A stretch of DNA of 64,000 bases from Solanum dulcamara. Lineage: Eukaryota > Streptophyta > Magnoliopsida > Solanales > Solanaceae. The notes beneath the pieces were generated by a model. It saw only the letters and a list, made by a program, of their open reading frames with translations. It had not been told where the DNA came from and did not search any database. Shown piece by piece: positions 35,691-47,091 of the stretch. The stretch spans positions 35,585,097 to 35,649,096 of the forward strand of contig NC_077242.1 in the NCBI RefSeq assembly GCF_947179165.1, written 5' to 3'. The first letter of the stretch is position 1. Every line of letters starts with the position of its first letter. The position numbers and the translations under genes are program-made.

Positions 35691-37949
35691 ATGGAATTAT
35701 AAATATATATATAGACACACACATACAACACACATAGATACATACATATATATACTTCTAATAATAATAAGCAAGGTTTGATATTTTTTTAAAATTAGGC
35801 AACCACCTTTTCCTTTTGGGAAGCCTTTGTTATATTATTATTATTTTAAAGTATATCACACCTTTTCTTAAAGAAAGTTGGTTACCTAAAGCTAAGGATC
35901 ATTTATAACTCTCTCAAAACCATTTAGTTTACAAAAATGATAAGAAAAGCTGGTTTCTTACAACAAAGAACTAAAGACTCGCCCTACACTTGGTATGTTA
36001 TAAAATTCATTTTAAAACTGTGTAGCCGTTACTAATTCTAGAATATATCGACGTGTAGAGTTTTGTTTTTAGTGAATAACAATGGTTTGGAAAGATAACA
36101 CACATACCTACAATTGTTGTCTTTGTGTTGGAATCTAATTTGGTTGTTACATATTCAAAAAAAGGGACGCAATATAGGACAACTTCTATCAAAATTCTTG
36201 ATTTAGAAATCACCTATGTATAGCTGCTCGTATTTTAAGTATATCTTTTTGTATAAAATATATTTTTTGATGATTTATTCTTCCATGTAACCTCAAAATA
36301 TGTATCTAAAACTTTTATGAAGGATTACAAGCCTAGTTTTTTCATTTACCTATTAAAACTCTAGTCACAACACAAGGTAGTTAGATTATCCAGTTTAACA
36401 ATTTTGGGAATTTGGTGCGATTTGCACGAACTAGGCTCACTTTTGATATCTATATTTTTCATTTTCACCTGCTTAAATTATTATATATGAAATGGTATTT
36501 GATTGTGTATTCAAGTAATTTATATTCTTGTACAAGCTACATAAAATTGTTTGAGGAAATTGACGCACTTGTTAATCCACGATTGAACTGTGGTAGGATT
36601 GTTTATGTTCTAAAAAGTCAAAGTTCGTGTTTAAACTTGTACTTCTACTCTTGTTACCTACTTGTATATTTAAAAGTCTATGTTGTTACCTTGTTTACCT
36701 TCTTGTAATTTATATTATATTGTTGCATTTTAGTGTGTGTTCTATAATTTCATGTTGCTGCTTGTTGTCATTTATAAATTTATTATCATTTGATAAATTT
36801 CATTTTATATTATCATGCTGCTGCTTTTTATTTAACTCACCCACTTGTATGGATTGCTCAATCACTAACTTCTTGTGGTGTTTTTTCTTCTTTTGTTTGT
36901 GACTTTATCCCTATTGGCATGCTTCTTGAATCGGACATTTTTCCATCTTAACTATGGATTTTTTTATTCGTCTTAAGTATGGAAGTTATCCATTTTATGT
37001 ACGAACTAGAAAGTCATTTTTAATATGGTTCTTGGTTATTATTATTATGGATCTTGACCCTTATTGATGCGCGGCTCCGTTCCTTTTTGATACTTCACTA
37101 TATTTGGTGTGACGGCATGACCTACATATTGGGAAAAACTTATTATTTAATCTCTTGTAAAGATGGTTCTAGGAGTTCTTAAAACTTAGATCATTAAATA
37201 TCAAATTTGATACTCTTGATATATTTATTTACTTGATTTACTTACTATATTTCAATTGTGTTGCGCATGACTTGGAAAATGTAATTGGAAAATCTAAAGG
37301 TTTCAAACTTGTAGTTTTTATGCCACTAAGCTTTATGCTTAGCGATAGTTATTTCTATCATAGGAAATGCCCGTGGAGATGCTTGAAGCTGGCCATTGGA
37401 GTTAGAATTCTTAGGAGGTTTAAGGAAGATCACATCTTTATATAGGCATATATATATTTTTAGTAGTCTTAGGACATGTATATGATCCATGGGTGGTGCA
37501 TTTATATGTAATTTTGAAGGATGGTTAGGTCAAAAAATTATGATTTGTAACTTAAATTTGGTGACCTATTTTGTTGTTTTGGGGTGTGTAACCCAAAGTC
37601 TTGTAATGTACTAAATTTACTATTTGATTTGCAGATGTTAACTTAGGTACTCATAAGATTTGTAAAAGTTTACAACGTGAGCTGTAGTGGTATGAGATGA
37701 TACCTGGAAATATCATAAGGTATTTTCTTAAATTAGTTTGAAAAGTTGTTCAACCATAAGTTAGAATTTTTATTTGGTTATATTTGAGATCAACCGAATC
37801 TTTAAATTTTATATTGTTAACACTTTTGAATGGGCCTAATTTCACTACAGATTATGATTAATATGTCTGACGTTAAGCTTCTTATGAATTTCGCAAGTAT
37901 TATATAAGTTTTTTTTGAAAAGTGGCATCCTCCCAAGTGGGTCTCTACA
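35690..37949 (+). repeat. Gyp3 5' LTR (plus strand; left end uncertain)
   Basis: The right end CTCTACA at 37949 is followed by a clear primer site, so the preceding sequence is a 5' LTR. The left end is an estimate. The content is A/T-rich with a (TA)n/(CA)n stretch at 35700-35750. Open frames such as 36412-36902 are hydrophobic translations of T-rich DNA and are not supported. Confidence 0.5.
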
Positions 37950-37954
37950 AGTGT

Positions 37955-37966
37955 TGGTATCAAAGC
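37955..37966 (+). other. Gyp3 primer binding site
   Basis: TGGTATCAAAGC, one mismatch from the initiator-Met tRNA primer site. Confidence 0.85.
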
Positions 37967-38150
37967 CTAGTTTTGTAGTTCTAGGATCTTTGTTGTAAAT
38001 TACTTGTACACTTGTTTCTTTTTGAGAAGCTATATGTATATTTTATTTTCTCACCTAACTGGTTAGTATTATTTTGATTGCATGTAGAGTGTATATGCAC
38101 ATGTACATGTCCCTAACACAAAGTGATCTTCGCTTTTGAAGGAATTAAGT

Positions 38151-39386
38151 TATGGCCTCTTCTTCTAAATAGACCTATAGAAGCTGCTCCTGGATGGACA
38201 TGAGACTCTTATTCCAAACATTATCCACTAGAAGTGGTTGGCAAATATTCCTCGGATCAATATGTACCCCATACGAGTGCGTCTGAAGTGGGAAATTATC
38301 AAGGTGTGAGAGCTGCTCCACATCTTTATATGAGTCATAATACCCAGTTTAGAATTATCCTTTTCGAAAGATTGTTGAATTCTTCCATCACATGGCTGAG
38401 ATGATGCATGATCCCAATGGGATAAACTTTGAAAAAATGAGGAAAATGGGTGGAGTTGAATTTTGAGGGCCTTGTTGGTCCTAATAATGCTAAACAATGG
38501 TTTGAGCGCATAGAGAGGGTGTTTGAGTAGTTGGAATGTTCAAATGCTACCAAATTTAAGTAGGCTATCTCACTATTATAAAAAGATGCCTATGATTAAT
38601 GGGTATGTGGTCCAAATGCCAAGGTAAAATCTCCGGTCCTTAGTTGGGATGATTTTGTTAATAATTTTGTATGAAGTTTGTCCCTGATTGTTGTGATTCA
38701 AAGAAAATGGAGTTTCTAAATTTAAGGCAACAGGACATGTCTACTGTTGAATATCAACAGAAGTTTCTCAGACATTCTTGTTAAGTTAGAGGTATTATTA
38801 ATGATGAAAAAAATAAGTGCAGGAGGTTTGAAGACAACTTGAATGATTCCATCGGAAAGAATATGGGAATCCTGCAATATGAGAAGTTTTGTAAATCAGT
38901 TTCTACGGCTTTTACTTGGGAAAAACTTGATACGAAAGAAGCTAGTAGACATGAAAACAAATTTTGGAAGCCTAGACAAGATTTTGGAGGTCCATCCAAA
39001 AGGGGAAAGTTCAATGATTCTAAGACTGATAGTGTTAACAGGCCAACTCAACATAAGCAAAACAAATCAAATTTTTCTATAGCTAGCACTCCGAATTATT
39101 ACCAAGGAAAGACTCGCGTTCCCAGTTGTGTACAATGTGGACAGAATTATTATGGTACTTATAGGAGAGCTTCTGGTGCATGTTTTAATTCTGGGATATT
39201 TGATCATAAAGTGAAGGATTATCCTAACCCTAATCATGTTCCTTCCTTGCAAACTGAAGGATCATTTCATAAGCCTTCGACAAATCTTCCTTACTAAGAT
39301 AGAGGTGCAATACCTAAAAATACCCTAGCAGTAGGGGTAAGTGCAGAAAATAAAGCTAGTGGGTCAAGGTCTACTGCACGAGCTTA
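38151..39386 (+). pseudogene. Gyp3 gag and start of protease region
   Basis: Plus-strand gag. A segment around 38440-38640 contains the NAKQWFERIERVFE and SWDDFVNNF motifs of gypsy capsid, broken by stops at positions where Gln or Trp codons are expected. The open frame 38839-39297 (152 codons) gives the capsid end (CRRFEDNLNDS-like region through WEKLD) and two decayed zinc knuckles: CVQCGQNYYGTY and CFNSGIFDHKVKDYPNPN. After a stop the frame continues as the linker to protease until 39386, where the Gyp4 LTR starts. The Met at 38151 (ATGGCCTCTTCTTC) is the probable original start. Confidence 0.82.
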
Positions 39387-39795
39387 TGTTGCACGATCCA
39401 AGCTAGGTCCTAGGTGCATCATAGTGATTAAAATCCTGAAGGACTCCAACCAAGCCTCTTAGCATATCATAAATATGAATATATAAGGAAATTGAGAATA
39501 ATAAAGCTAAATTGTAAATGCACAATAAAAATCTCAACATGAATGTCTCGATAAAGGAGAAATCAACTCCAAATGAATATGACAACATAGACTCCATGAC
39601 AATCTATCATGCCTCTACTAGTCTAGATCGACATAAGACAAGATCCTAGCTCACCAACATTGGAAATAAAACTCATAAGGGATAATGGAAAACATAAATG
39701 TCTCATCTTCAAATTATGAGGACTCACCAACAAGAGGAAGTAAGATCAATATCTAGACATGAGTAGAGTGTGCGTGATGATCGTCGGACCCTACA
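39387..39795 (-). repeat. Gyp4 3' LTR (409 bp)
   Basis: Begins TGTTGCACGATCC and ends GACCCTACA, so it has TG...CA ends. It interrupts the Gyp3 gag-pol region. Gyp4 coding runs on the minus strand to its right, so this is the 3' LTR. The first bases resemble the LTR start at 63958. The right border is inferred from the CA terminus and the distance to integrase. Confidence 0.6.
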
Positions 39796-40009
39796 TTATG
39801 ATACAATATAGGAAAAAAGTACTCGTTAGTAAATGGAATTGGGAACACATCAAAATAATTAAAACATGGAAAATTCAATCCTAATATAAAGTATGACTTT
39901 AAACTAATTTAATGGACACGCATCCATATGAAAACATTAGAATGACTGAAATGCCTAAATTCGAAAGAGTGATCAAGAAAGAACTCAATACCTCAACTTG
40001 GAATGGAAG

Positions 40010-40715
40010 AAAAGAGATGAGGATAACATGTAATCATATCGGCCTCGTACCTCCCATGTAGCTTCTTCAACCTCTTCATTCCTTATAATACCTTAACACA
40101 AGCTACTTCTTTATTCCTTAATATTCTAGCTTTCCAGTCTAGAATTTCAATCGGAATCTCCTTCACATCCACGCTGGCCAAAGGCATAATTGAGCTAGGA
40201 TTACCCACACACTTTTTCAACTATGAGACATGAAACACCGAATGCACCAATGCCAACTCCGAGGGTAAATCTAACTCATATGCCACTTTACCAATCCATC
40301 TAAAAATCTGATACGGGCCTACATATTGAGGACTAAGTTTCCCTTTCTTGTCAAAATGCATTACATCGTTCACGGGTGAGGTTTTTAAGTAAACCCAATC
40401 ATTGACCTCAAACTCAACTTCCTTTACCCTTATATTTGAATAGGACTTTTGTCGACTTTGGAAAGTCTTTAATCTTTCTCTAATAAGTCTAAACTTTTCC
40501 ATAGCCTCATGCACCAACTCGGGTTCTATCAAGGGAGCTTCACCAACTTCAAGCTGGCCAATAAAAGACCTACATCTCTTACAATATAAGGCCTGAAATA
40601 TAGCCATTTGAATACTATAATGGTAACTATTATTATAAGCAAAATCGATCAATGGAAAATGATCATCCCAATTAGCCTTGTATTCAATGACACATACTCT
40701 CAACATGTCTTCCAA
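40010..40715 (-). pseudogene. Gyp4 integrase C-terminus and chromodomain-like tail
   Basis: The minus frame 40221-40715 (164 codons) is the best-kept gypsy frame in the window: a LRVCVIEYKANWDDHFPLID segment, RSFIGQLEVGE, VNDWVYLKTSPVNDV, KLSPQYVGPYQI and LPSELALVHSVFHVS. It begins inside the core after the catalytic Glu. After a frame break the tail continues to about 40010 with a YPHLFSS-type end. The C-terminal part of integrase with its GPY/F motif (here VGPYQIF) binds DNA or chromatin. Confidence 0.88.
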
Positions 40716-41345
40716 GGTTTGAATAGTATACTCTACTTGACCATCGGTCGAAGGGTGAAAAGTTATGCTAAGCTTAATATGAGTACCAAGAACCTTTTGG
40801 AAAGACCTCCAAAACTAAGATATGAATTAAGTACCTCAATCCAAAATGATGGATGACAGAATACAATGAAGCTTAAATAACTCCCACATGTAAAGTCTAG
40901 CATATTCCTCGGCTAACTAGGAAGTCTTAACGGGAAGAAAATGCACCAATTTAGTATTGCGGTTAGTAACCAACCAAATCGAATCACGTTTCCTATGGAT
41001 ATAAGGAAAACCATAAATGAAGTATATATTCAAGTCTTTCCACTTCCAAGTAGCAATCTCAATATCTTGAGCTAAACCTCTTGGTTTTTATGCTCAACGT
41101 TCACTCATTGACTATTAGGACATTTGGCCACAAACTCTGGAATATCATTCTTCATGCTATTCCACCAATACATTTCCATCAAATAGTGGTACATCTTTGT
41201 GGAATATGTGATTCAACCCAAGTCGCCTATAATCAATTTATAAAGAAACAAGTGAGAGAGCTACCAGTTCTTCAAAGCATATTTGTGAGAAAGGTCGGGT
41301 TGATTATCTTTGAGAACATTTTAATACCATGAAAAGGGTTCCACA
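40716..41345 (-). pseudogene. Gyp4 integrase core and zinc-binding region (degenerate)
   Basis: Minus-strand remnants include WNSMKNDIPEFVAKCPN (zinc-binding region, near 41130-41180), a tryptophan-rich linker, and DSIW-type core sequence near 40970-40990. Stops and frameshifts throughout. Continues on the far side of NonA2 at 44425. Confidence 0.7.
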
Positions 41346-41348
41346 ACA

Positions 41349-41941
41349 TGATAGTTGGATTAGGGATAGAAGAGAACACAACTTATTCATTGCCTAAGAG
41401 TAACGACAGCCAGCTTCGGCATTAAAGGGTGACAGCCCGTCAGCATGAGCATTGCTTGGAAGGTTACTGGCAGCATATTGCCTAGGGGTGATGGAGATAG
41501 TGAAACCTCATCAGGAGGGTGGTGGCCAGTCATTTTGGGCGTCATTTGAACATCTGCTAGATTTGGCCATTTTCCTAAAAGCTTTTAGGGCCACTTTTGG
41601 GTCATTTTTGTAATTACTAGCCGAACACTATAAATAGCTAGCTAAGTCTTATGTAGATTACTTTGAATATTGATGAATAATACTCCTTGTGTGATTTTGA
41701 GGGCTTGGTTAAGCTTTGGTTGTCTTATTGCTTAGAAACGTTAGTTACAAAGTGAATCCAACTCCCTCGAGGTCATCGCAAAAGTTAGGTGCCTGTAGGA
41801 ATTCAATCGATTAAGGTTTTTTGATTTGATATACCCTTTAGTTTCTTTTGATTCTCCCATTTTTTTCTATCTATTTATCCTTTACTTTCTTGTCCTTTCA
41901 ATTCCGCATTTGTTCTTATTTTCCTAGGTTGAATCATATCA
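41349..41941 (+). repeat. NonA2 5' LTR
   Basis: Matches 43799-44424 with moderate divergence. A TATA motif (CTATAAATAG) lies near 41629 and the terminal CA at 41940-41941. The start is approximate. Confidence 0.7.
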
Positions 41942-42496
41942 TTTGATATCATAGCGGAGCTTAGATTCAGTTTAATGAATATAGTCTCGGGTTGTGGTAT
42001 TGAAACAAAATTAAAAAAAGTGTCAAATTCATTTTTGGAAAATTCTCCAAAAATATTTTTTTCATTTGAATCTTGTTTGATATTTCTAATACTAGATTTT
42101 CATTCTCTAGTATTAATATAAACTAGATACGAGATTTCACCAAGTCTGAGTAATTGGTTTGAGTTGTACCATTGTTGGGTGAAAAAAGCTTGAAGAACTT
42201 GAAGATTTTGAAATGGGTTCTTTGATTTAGTGTTGATTGGATTCTGATGTCTAGTGGGCTTTGTTCTCTATATTGAAAGGAATCTATGGTTAAAATTTGA
42301 GCTTCATATGAGTTGATTTGAAAGAGTTACAAATTTGACTTTTTGAGGTATTCTTGGTGGTCTTCATAAAGTTATTGTGAAGAAGAAGAAAGAAAAGGTA
42401 TATTTGATTTAAAAACCTTAAAACAGATTAGAAGAAAGGTATTTTTGAGGTCAAAGAGGGTAAGACCTAAGAGAAGTAAGCCTAAGAAAATCAAAA

Positions 42497-42634
42497 TTTC
42501 ACCATAAAACTTGGAGTCCAAAAATCACTGATGGGGAGTGACGAAGAGGGTGACAGGAGATCAAATTTCACCATAAAACTCAGAGTCCAAAAATCACTGA
42601 TGGGGAGTGATAAAGAAGGTGACTTCCTGTCACC
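42497..42634. repeat. 69-bp tandem duplication in NonA2 leader
   Basis: Units begin at 42497 and 42566 with TTTCACCATAAAAC and include CACTGATGGGGAGTGA. They differ at only a few positions. Confidence 0.85.
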
Positions 42635-43592
42635 CACGTGGTGCCGGTCTCTTTAGGCATCATCCTTAAATAAAATCTCATGATTGGGACAATCTTTTTA
42701 ATGGAGGAAGTGATGCCCCATAACACATATAACGACTCATCATACTGGGCGTCATCCTTAAATAATATCCATCTTGAACACCCCTTTTATGATAGTTCTT
42801 CTGATGTCCCATCATACTTGTAATGCCACATTATCCCCATCATCACTAGCAATGTTGAATCATCGAATAAGGTATTGTTTGGTGATCTCTTATCTTATTC
42901 CTAGTGTCAATTCCTTGAGTCTTAGTTGTCAATTAGTGACTATTCTTACTTAGTTGTTAATTAGTTTTGAATCCGTTTTCTTTTCTATGTGCCATATCTT
43001 GTGAGCATCAATCTTTGACATTTCTTTTGGCAATTTGATAACAATTGTACTAAAGTGAGGCTCACTTTGCTGAGTCTAAGGTAAAAACAAAAAAAAATGT
43101 GGAAATGTTAAAATTTTGCTATCTCATTTTGATGCCACAACTTCTTTGGGTTATTTAGGATGTGTTTTAATTGATTATCCAAATTGACCCCATAAATTTT
43201 AATTTTAACCGGTTTTCGTGTCCCTTCATAAATTTCCACAACTAGTGTGCATACTAGTACTCTTTCCCAACTTGTGAATGCTAGTTCTTGTGTATGTTTT
43301 TCATTTGTGCTAATTTTTCTTCTCCTTGTCTCATTTTTACATTGTAGATAACTTCTTGATCCAAGTTCTTTTTGTTTTAATTGAGTCATCCATGTTTCTT
43401 GGAAACAAAGATCCATTCCAGCCAAGAGTAGCAATTGAAGCTTCATGAACTAACAAATTATAAGAAGTCTTCAACCTTATCCTAGCAAATTTGAAATCCA
43501 ATCAGAGGTTTATAAACACAAGTGTTGGTGAAGAGCTTTTACTACTAATCGTGTGCGCTCATTTTACAAGTACAAAGGAGCTATAAAGGAGT

Positions 43593-43823
43593 ATGTCCTC
43601 AATAGCTTCAAATACATGTGACTACAATATGGGAGACTATGATTATAGTAATGGAGGCTATGTGTATGAAGATGATGGTGATTATGGAGGCTATGATGAT
43701 AGCCATGATCAAGATCCAAATGGGAATAAGAGCTACTATTCTGGAGAAGATCCTTGTGATAGTTCTTATGGGGAAGATGGAGAGGATGAAGCACCAAGTG
43801 ATAGTCCTTATGATGATGAATGA
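43593..43823 (+). CDS. Tyr/Asp/Gly-rich protein of NonA2 (76 aa, unknown)
   Basis: Open frame MSSIASNTCDYNMGDYDYSN..., dominated by Asp, Tyr, Gly, Glu and Ser, ending DDE-stop. It lies between the leader and the 3' LTR, and the last codons may overlap the LTR start (43799 onward). It resembles in composition the N-terminal part of the NonA1 frame. No domain recognised. The other frames over the same DNA (43564-43850 minus, 43618-44097 plus) are shadows of its repetitive codons. It could be a truncated acidic gag-like N-terminus. Confidence 0.55.
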   Translation: MSSIASNTCDYNMGDYDYSNGGYVYEDDGDYGGYDDSHDQDPNGNKSYYSGEDPCDSSYGEDGEDEAPSDSPYDDE

Positions 43824-44424
43824 TCCTATGAGAGATCTTACACTTCCCACTCTAAGAGTAGAGATGGTTCCTAGGAGTGATGACCGTCGACTTGGGTGTC
43901 AAAGAGATGACGACCCGTCAATATGGGCGTCACTTGGAAGGTTCCTTGCAATACACTGGCTTGAGGCGATGGAGACAGCGATACCTCATCAAGAGGGTGA
44001 CGACCCATCATTTTGGGCATCACTTGAGCATCGGCCAGATTTGTCCATTTTTATAAATGATTTTGTGGCCACTTTGGGGCCATTTTGTAATAACTAGACA
44101 AAAACTATAAATAGCTAGCTTAGTCTTCATTCTTAGGTAGATTAATTTGAATATTGATGAACAATACTCCTTGTGTGAGTTTGAGAGCTTGGTTAAGCTT
44201 TAGTTGTCTTATTTCTTAGAAACGTTGGTTGCGAGGTAAAACCAATTCACTCAAGGTCATCGTAAGAGTTAGGTGCTTGTACAAATTCAATTGATTGAGG
44301 TTTTTGGGTTTTATATACCCTTTAGTTGTTGTCAATTCTTCTATTGTGTCTATCTATTTATCCTTTACTTTCTTGTCCTTTCGATTCCGCATTTGTTGTT
44401 CTTTTTATAGGTTGAATTGTATTA
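43799..44424 (+). repeat. NonA2 3' LTR
   Basis: Second copy of the NonA2 LTR, with CTATAAATAG near 44106. The right end is set at ATTA, position 44424, by alignment to the left LTR. Confidence 0.7.
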
Positions 44425-44720
44425 ATATGATTGAATAGAATACCAAAATCTATGAGCTCCGGAAAAGACCACTTCTCTCAAGCCATCAACATTGGGAACA
44501 CACAATCAATCTTGATATCTAAGAACACCATCTCCCCTTTGGGAGAAATCCTTAATGGCTTTTTCGGCAACCGCTTTATTCTAGTCAACCAAATTAGGAT
44601 CAATGTCTTACTTTGCCTTAACATCTGCCACAAGAGATGATTTGAATCCATTTTGTACAACTACACTACCATACTCCTAATCAACCAAGCGAATACCCAA
44701 ATGAGCTAGTCTATGTGGGA
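44425..44720 (-). pseudogene. Gyp4 RNase H/integrase linker
   Basis: The minus strand gives the linker typical between RNase H and integrase (GDGVLRYQDRLCVPNVDGL near 44500-44560) and stops at the NonA2 border within the AHRFWYSI segment, the beginning of the zinc-binding region. Confidence 0.72.
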
Positions 44721-45200
44721 AACTCTATTCATGGACAATCTACTAAGAGCGTCAGCAACCACATTCGCTTTACCCGGATGGTACAACACACTCATATAAT
44801 AATCTTTCAATAACTCAAGCCATCATCTTTGTCGAACATTCAATTCCTTTTGGTTGAACACATATTACAAATCTTATGATCAATGAATATATCAACAGGG
44901 ATGCTATAAAGATAGTGCCTCCAAATCATCAAAGCAAACACAACCGCCGCTAACTCCATGTCTTGAGTCGGATAATTACTTTCATGCACCTTGAGTTTCC
45001 TAGAAGCATAGGATATTAATTTATCATTTTGCAGAAAACACAACCAATACAAACCCTTGAAGCTTCACAATAAATAAAAAACCTATCGTACCCTTTCGAT
45101 AGAGTCAACACCGAAGTGTGGGTAAGCCTATCATTCAACAGTTGGAAACTTTTCTTGCATACCTTGGACTATTAAAATTTCACCTTCTTTTGAGTCAAGT
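44720..45200 (-). pseudogene. Gyp4 RNase H
   Basis: The minus frame 44840-45052 contains [33 protein letters not shown] and [11 protein letters not shown], which are typical of gypsy RNase H. The first Asp motif (CDAS) is lost in a frame break near 45070. Confidence 0.85.
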
Positions 45201-46130
45201 AGTCAAGGGTGATGAAATGGAAGAGAATCCTTCCAGAAACTATCTATAATAAGCAGTTAAACCCAAGAAACTTCAAATATCAAAAGGATACAAAGGTCTA
45301 GACCAATTATTAAATGCTTTGGTTTGTAAGGATCTACAATAATACCTTAACCGAAGACAATATGGCCAAGGAAAGCAACTGAACCTAACCAAAACTCAAA
45401 TTGCTAAAATTAGCAAATAATTGTCGGTTCTCGAGAATTTGAAAGACAATCATCAAATGATCGATATGATTATCCTCACTCTGAGAACAGATAAATATAT
45501 CATCAATGAACATAATAATGAACATATCCAAATATTACTTTAAAACCTAGTTCTTCAAATCCATAAAAGTTACAGAAGCATTCGTTAGTTCAAAGGACAT
45601 GACCAAGAATTCAAAGTGATGATACTGGTTCTAAAAGCTATCTTTGGAATGTCACATTCTCTTACTAGGAGCTGATGATAACTTCATTAAAAATCAATCT
45701 TTCAAAAATAACTTGCACTTTAAGGTTGATCGAACAACTCATCAATACTTGGAATGGGATACTTATTCTTAACGGTGACCCTGTTCAAATTTTAGTAGTC
45801 AATACACATATGGAGAGAACTATCCTTCTCCGGAGCACCATATGGAGAGATACTCAATCTTATGAAAATTTTATCCATCAAGTCTTTCAATTGATCCTTT
45901 AACTCCTTATGTTTTGTCGGGATCATACGGTAAAGAGGAATAGAGATAGGTTTGCTATTAGAAAGAAGATCAATACCAAAGTCTATATTTCTTTTGGGAG
46001 GGATACTTGGAAGATAATTGGGAAATACTTTCAAAAACTCATGGACAACCAAAATAGACTCAAGAGTAGGGGCTTCGGAATTTGCATCTCTAACCCATGC
46101 TAGATTATAAATGCAACCTTTGGAAATCAT
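45200..46130 (-). pseudogene. Gyp4 reverse transcriptase
   Basis: The minus frame 45792-46130 holds the N-terminal part: VFPNYLPSIPPKRNIDFGID, LYRMIPTKHKELKDQLKDL and ISPYGAP...LHMCIDY. A few residues normally between GAP and the DGSLRMCIDY-type segment are missing. Further left, after frameshifts, the palm motif reads MFIIMFIDDIFICSQ (near 45490-45535), so the catalytic FIDD is intact. Broken by several stops. Confidence 0.88.
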
Positions 46131-46520
46131 TTTTCAAGCTTTAAGGAAAAAGATGAATTGAACTTTAAACATATAATTAATACCTTTTCATTTTATGACT
46201 TGTTCATTTAGAAACTGAAACTTGACCACACGAGTTCTATAATATATAGACGCATAACATGAAGGATATGAACACATACCAAGAATAACATTAAAATTAG
46301 TCGTATAAACCTCTACTAGATCTCAGGAGTAACAACAAATTTCATATCAAAATAAGGAGTAACAAATGATAAAGTAGCACCCAAATCTAATAATTCATAA
46401 AAATCAGCCTCAAAGACTTTCAACATACTAGTAATAATATTGGGTGAATCCTCTAACTCTTGATGAGTCTCTAAAGCACAAAATCTATTTTGGGGTTGAC
46501 CGTCACTCGAACTAGTACCA
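46130..46520 (-). pseudogene. Gyp4 aspartic protease
   Basis: The minus strand near 46340-46410 reads ELLDLGATLSFVTPYFDMKF. The catalytic Asp is kept, but the usual DSGAT is DLGAT. It lies between gag and RT as expected. The frame is interrupted before RT. Confidence 0.78.
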
Positions 46521-46564
46521 TGATGAGTCGGTCGACCTGTAGTAGTTTGAGTCTAGGTCTAGGA

Positions 46565-46770
46565 CTAGGGTCGATCACCTCCACCATTAGTAGCACTGGG
46601 AGGACAATTCTTCACTTGGTGACCTGTCTTAACACAACAAAAGGAAGAACCTGAACCCGTTAAACATTCTCCTAGATGCTTCTTCCCACACCTCTTACAT
46701 GGGGAAATGGGTTCAACACTCAGAGATCCTCCATGAAGCTTAGGGTTAGGCACCTTATCTTTGTTGAAAT
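46565..46770 (-). pseudogene. Gyp4 gag zinc-knuckle region
   Basis: The minus frame 46565-46753 contains CKRCGKKHLGECL followed by CCVKTGHQVKNCP, two knuckle-like clusters at the C-terminal end of gag that bind element RNA. The rest of gag is missing: the sequence switches to the Gyp5 LTR at 46788. Confidence 0.85.
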
Positions 46771-46870
46771 TCAGAGCTAGAGTGTTATGTAAGACCCAAA
46801 AGTTGAGAAGTTGGAATGAAGGAAAGATTTTAAGAGAAAGGACTATTTTTCAGTTTGACAACTAGACCTA

Positions 46871-47091
46871 TGAGTCATAGGAGTGACTCATAAGGTTAGA
46901 CTAAGGAAGAAAATTTGATTTTCTGAGGGTACGCCTATTCTTTAAAATGAAGATTCATAATCCAATAAATGACTCATAATGTTGACTCGTAAAAGTCATT
47001 CAGAGTCCTAGGAAATGTGCAGGTTTCAGACCAATTGGATTAATGGTATTGATAATTCATAAGGAAGGTTATGAGTCATAACAATGACTCA
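46871..47091. promoter_or_regulatory. Cluster of five TGA(C/G)TCA motifs in the LTR
   Basis: Perfect heptamers at 46871-46877, 46884-46890, 46970-46976, 47072-47078 and 47085-47091. TGAGTCA and TGACTCA are reverse complements, so the first and last pairs form inverted repeats. This is the GCN4-like site bound by plant bZIP factors. They lie in the first 300 bp of the LTR, where U3 enhancers are expected. Confidence 0.45.

Larger units (their letters stand above)
41349..44424 (+). mobile_element. NonA2: short-LTR non-autonomous retrotransposon
   Basis: About 3.1 kb, plus strand. Direct repeats of about 600 bp (about 41349-41941 and 43799-44424) share the CTATAAATAGCTAGCT promoter-like segment and the 'atactccttgtgtga' segment. 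After the left repeat, TTTGATATCATAGC (41942-41955) resembles a primer site. A purine-rich run at 43770-43790 may be the polypurine tract. The only coding feature is the Tyr/Asp-rich frame. It interrupts Gyp4. I could not fix a target duplication with confidence; ATACCA occurs on both sides (41325-41330 and 44440-44445) but not tightly against the proposed ends. Confidence 0.75.
39387..46787 (-). mobile_element. Gyp4: minus-strand gypsy retrotransposon, 5' LTR lost
   Basis: Reading leftward on the minus strand the order is gag knuckle, protease, RT, RNase H, integrase, chromodomain-like tail, LTR. NonA2 is inserted at the RNase H/integrase border. The gag N-terminus, primer site and 5' LTR are missing; Gyp5 LTR sequence begins at 46788. 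Confidence 0.85.

Noticed and set aside
35700..35750. Microsatellite as a notable locus
   Set aside because: A short imperfect TA/CA run, ordinary for such DNA.
36412..36902. Hydrophobic open frames that look like membrane proteins
   Set aside because: T-rich DNA always gives Phe/Leu/Tyr/Cys-rich translations; there is no start context, domain or neighbour to support a gene.
43618..44097. 159-codon Met/Ile-rich frame
   Set aside because: It is a shadow of the Tyr/Asp-rich NonA2 frame: GAT/TAT repeats read in the next phase give ATG/ATA.
41325..44445. ATACCA as the target duplication of NonA2
   Set aside because: It occurs on both sides, but it would not leave matching LTR ends on both copies, so it is recorded as a hint only.
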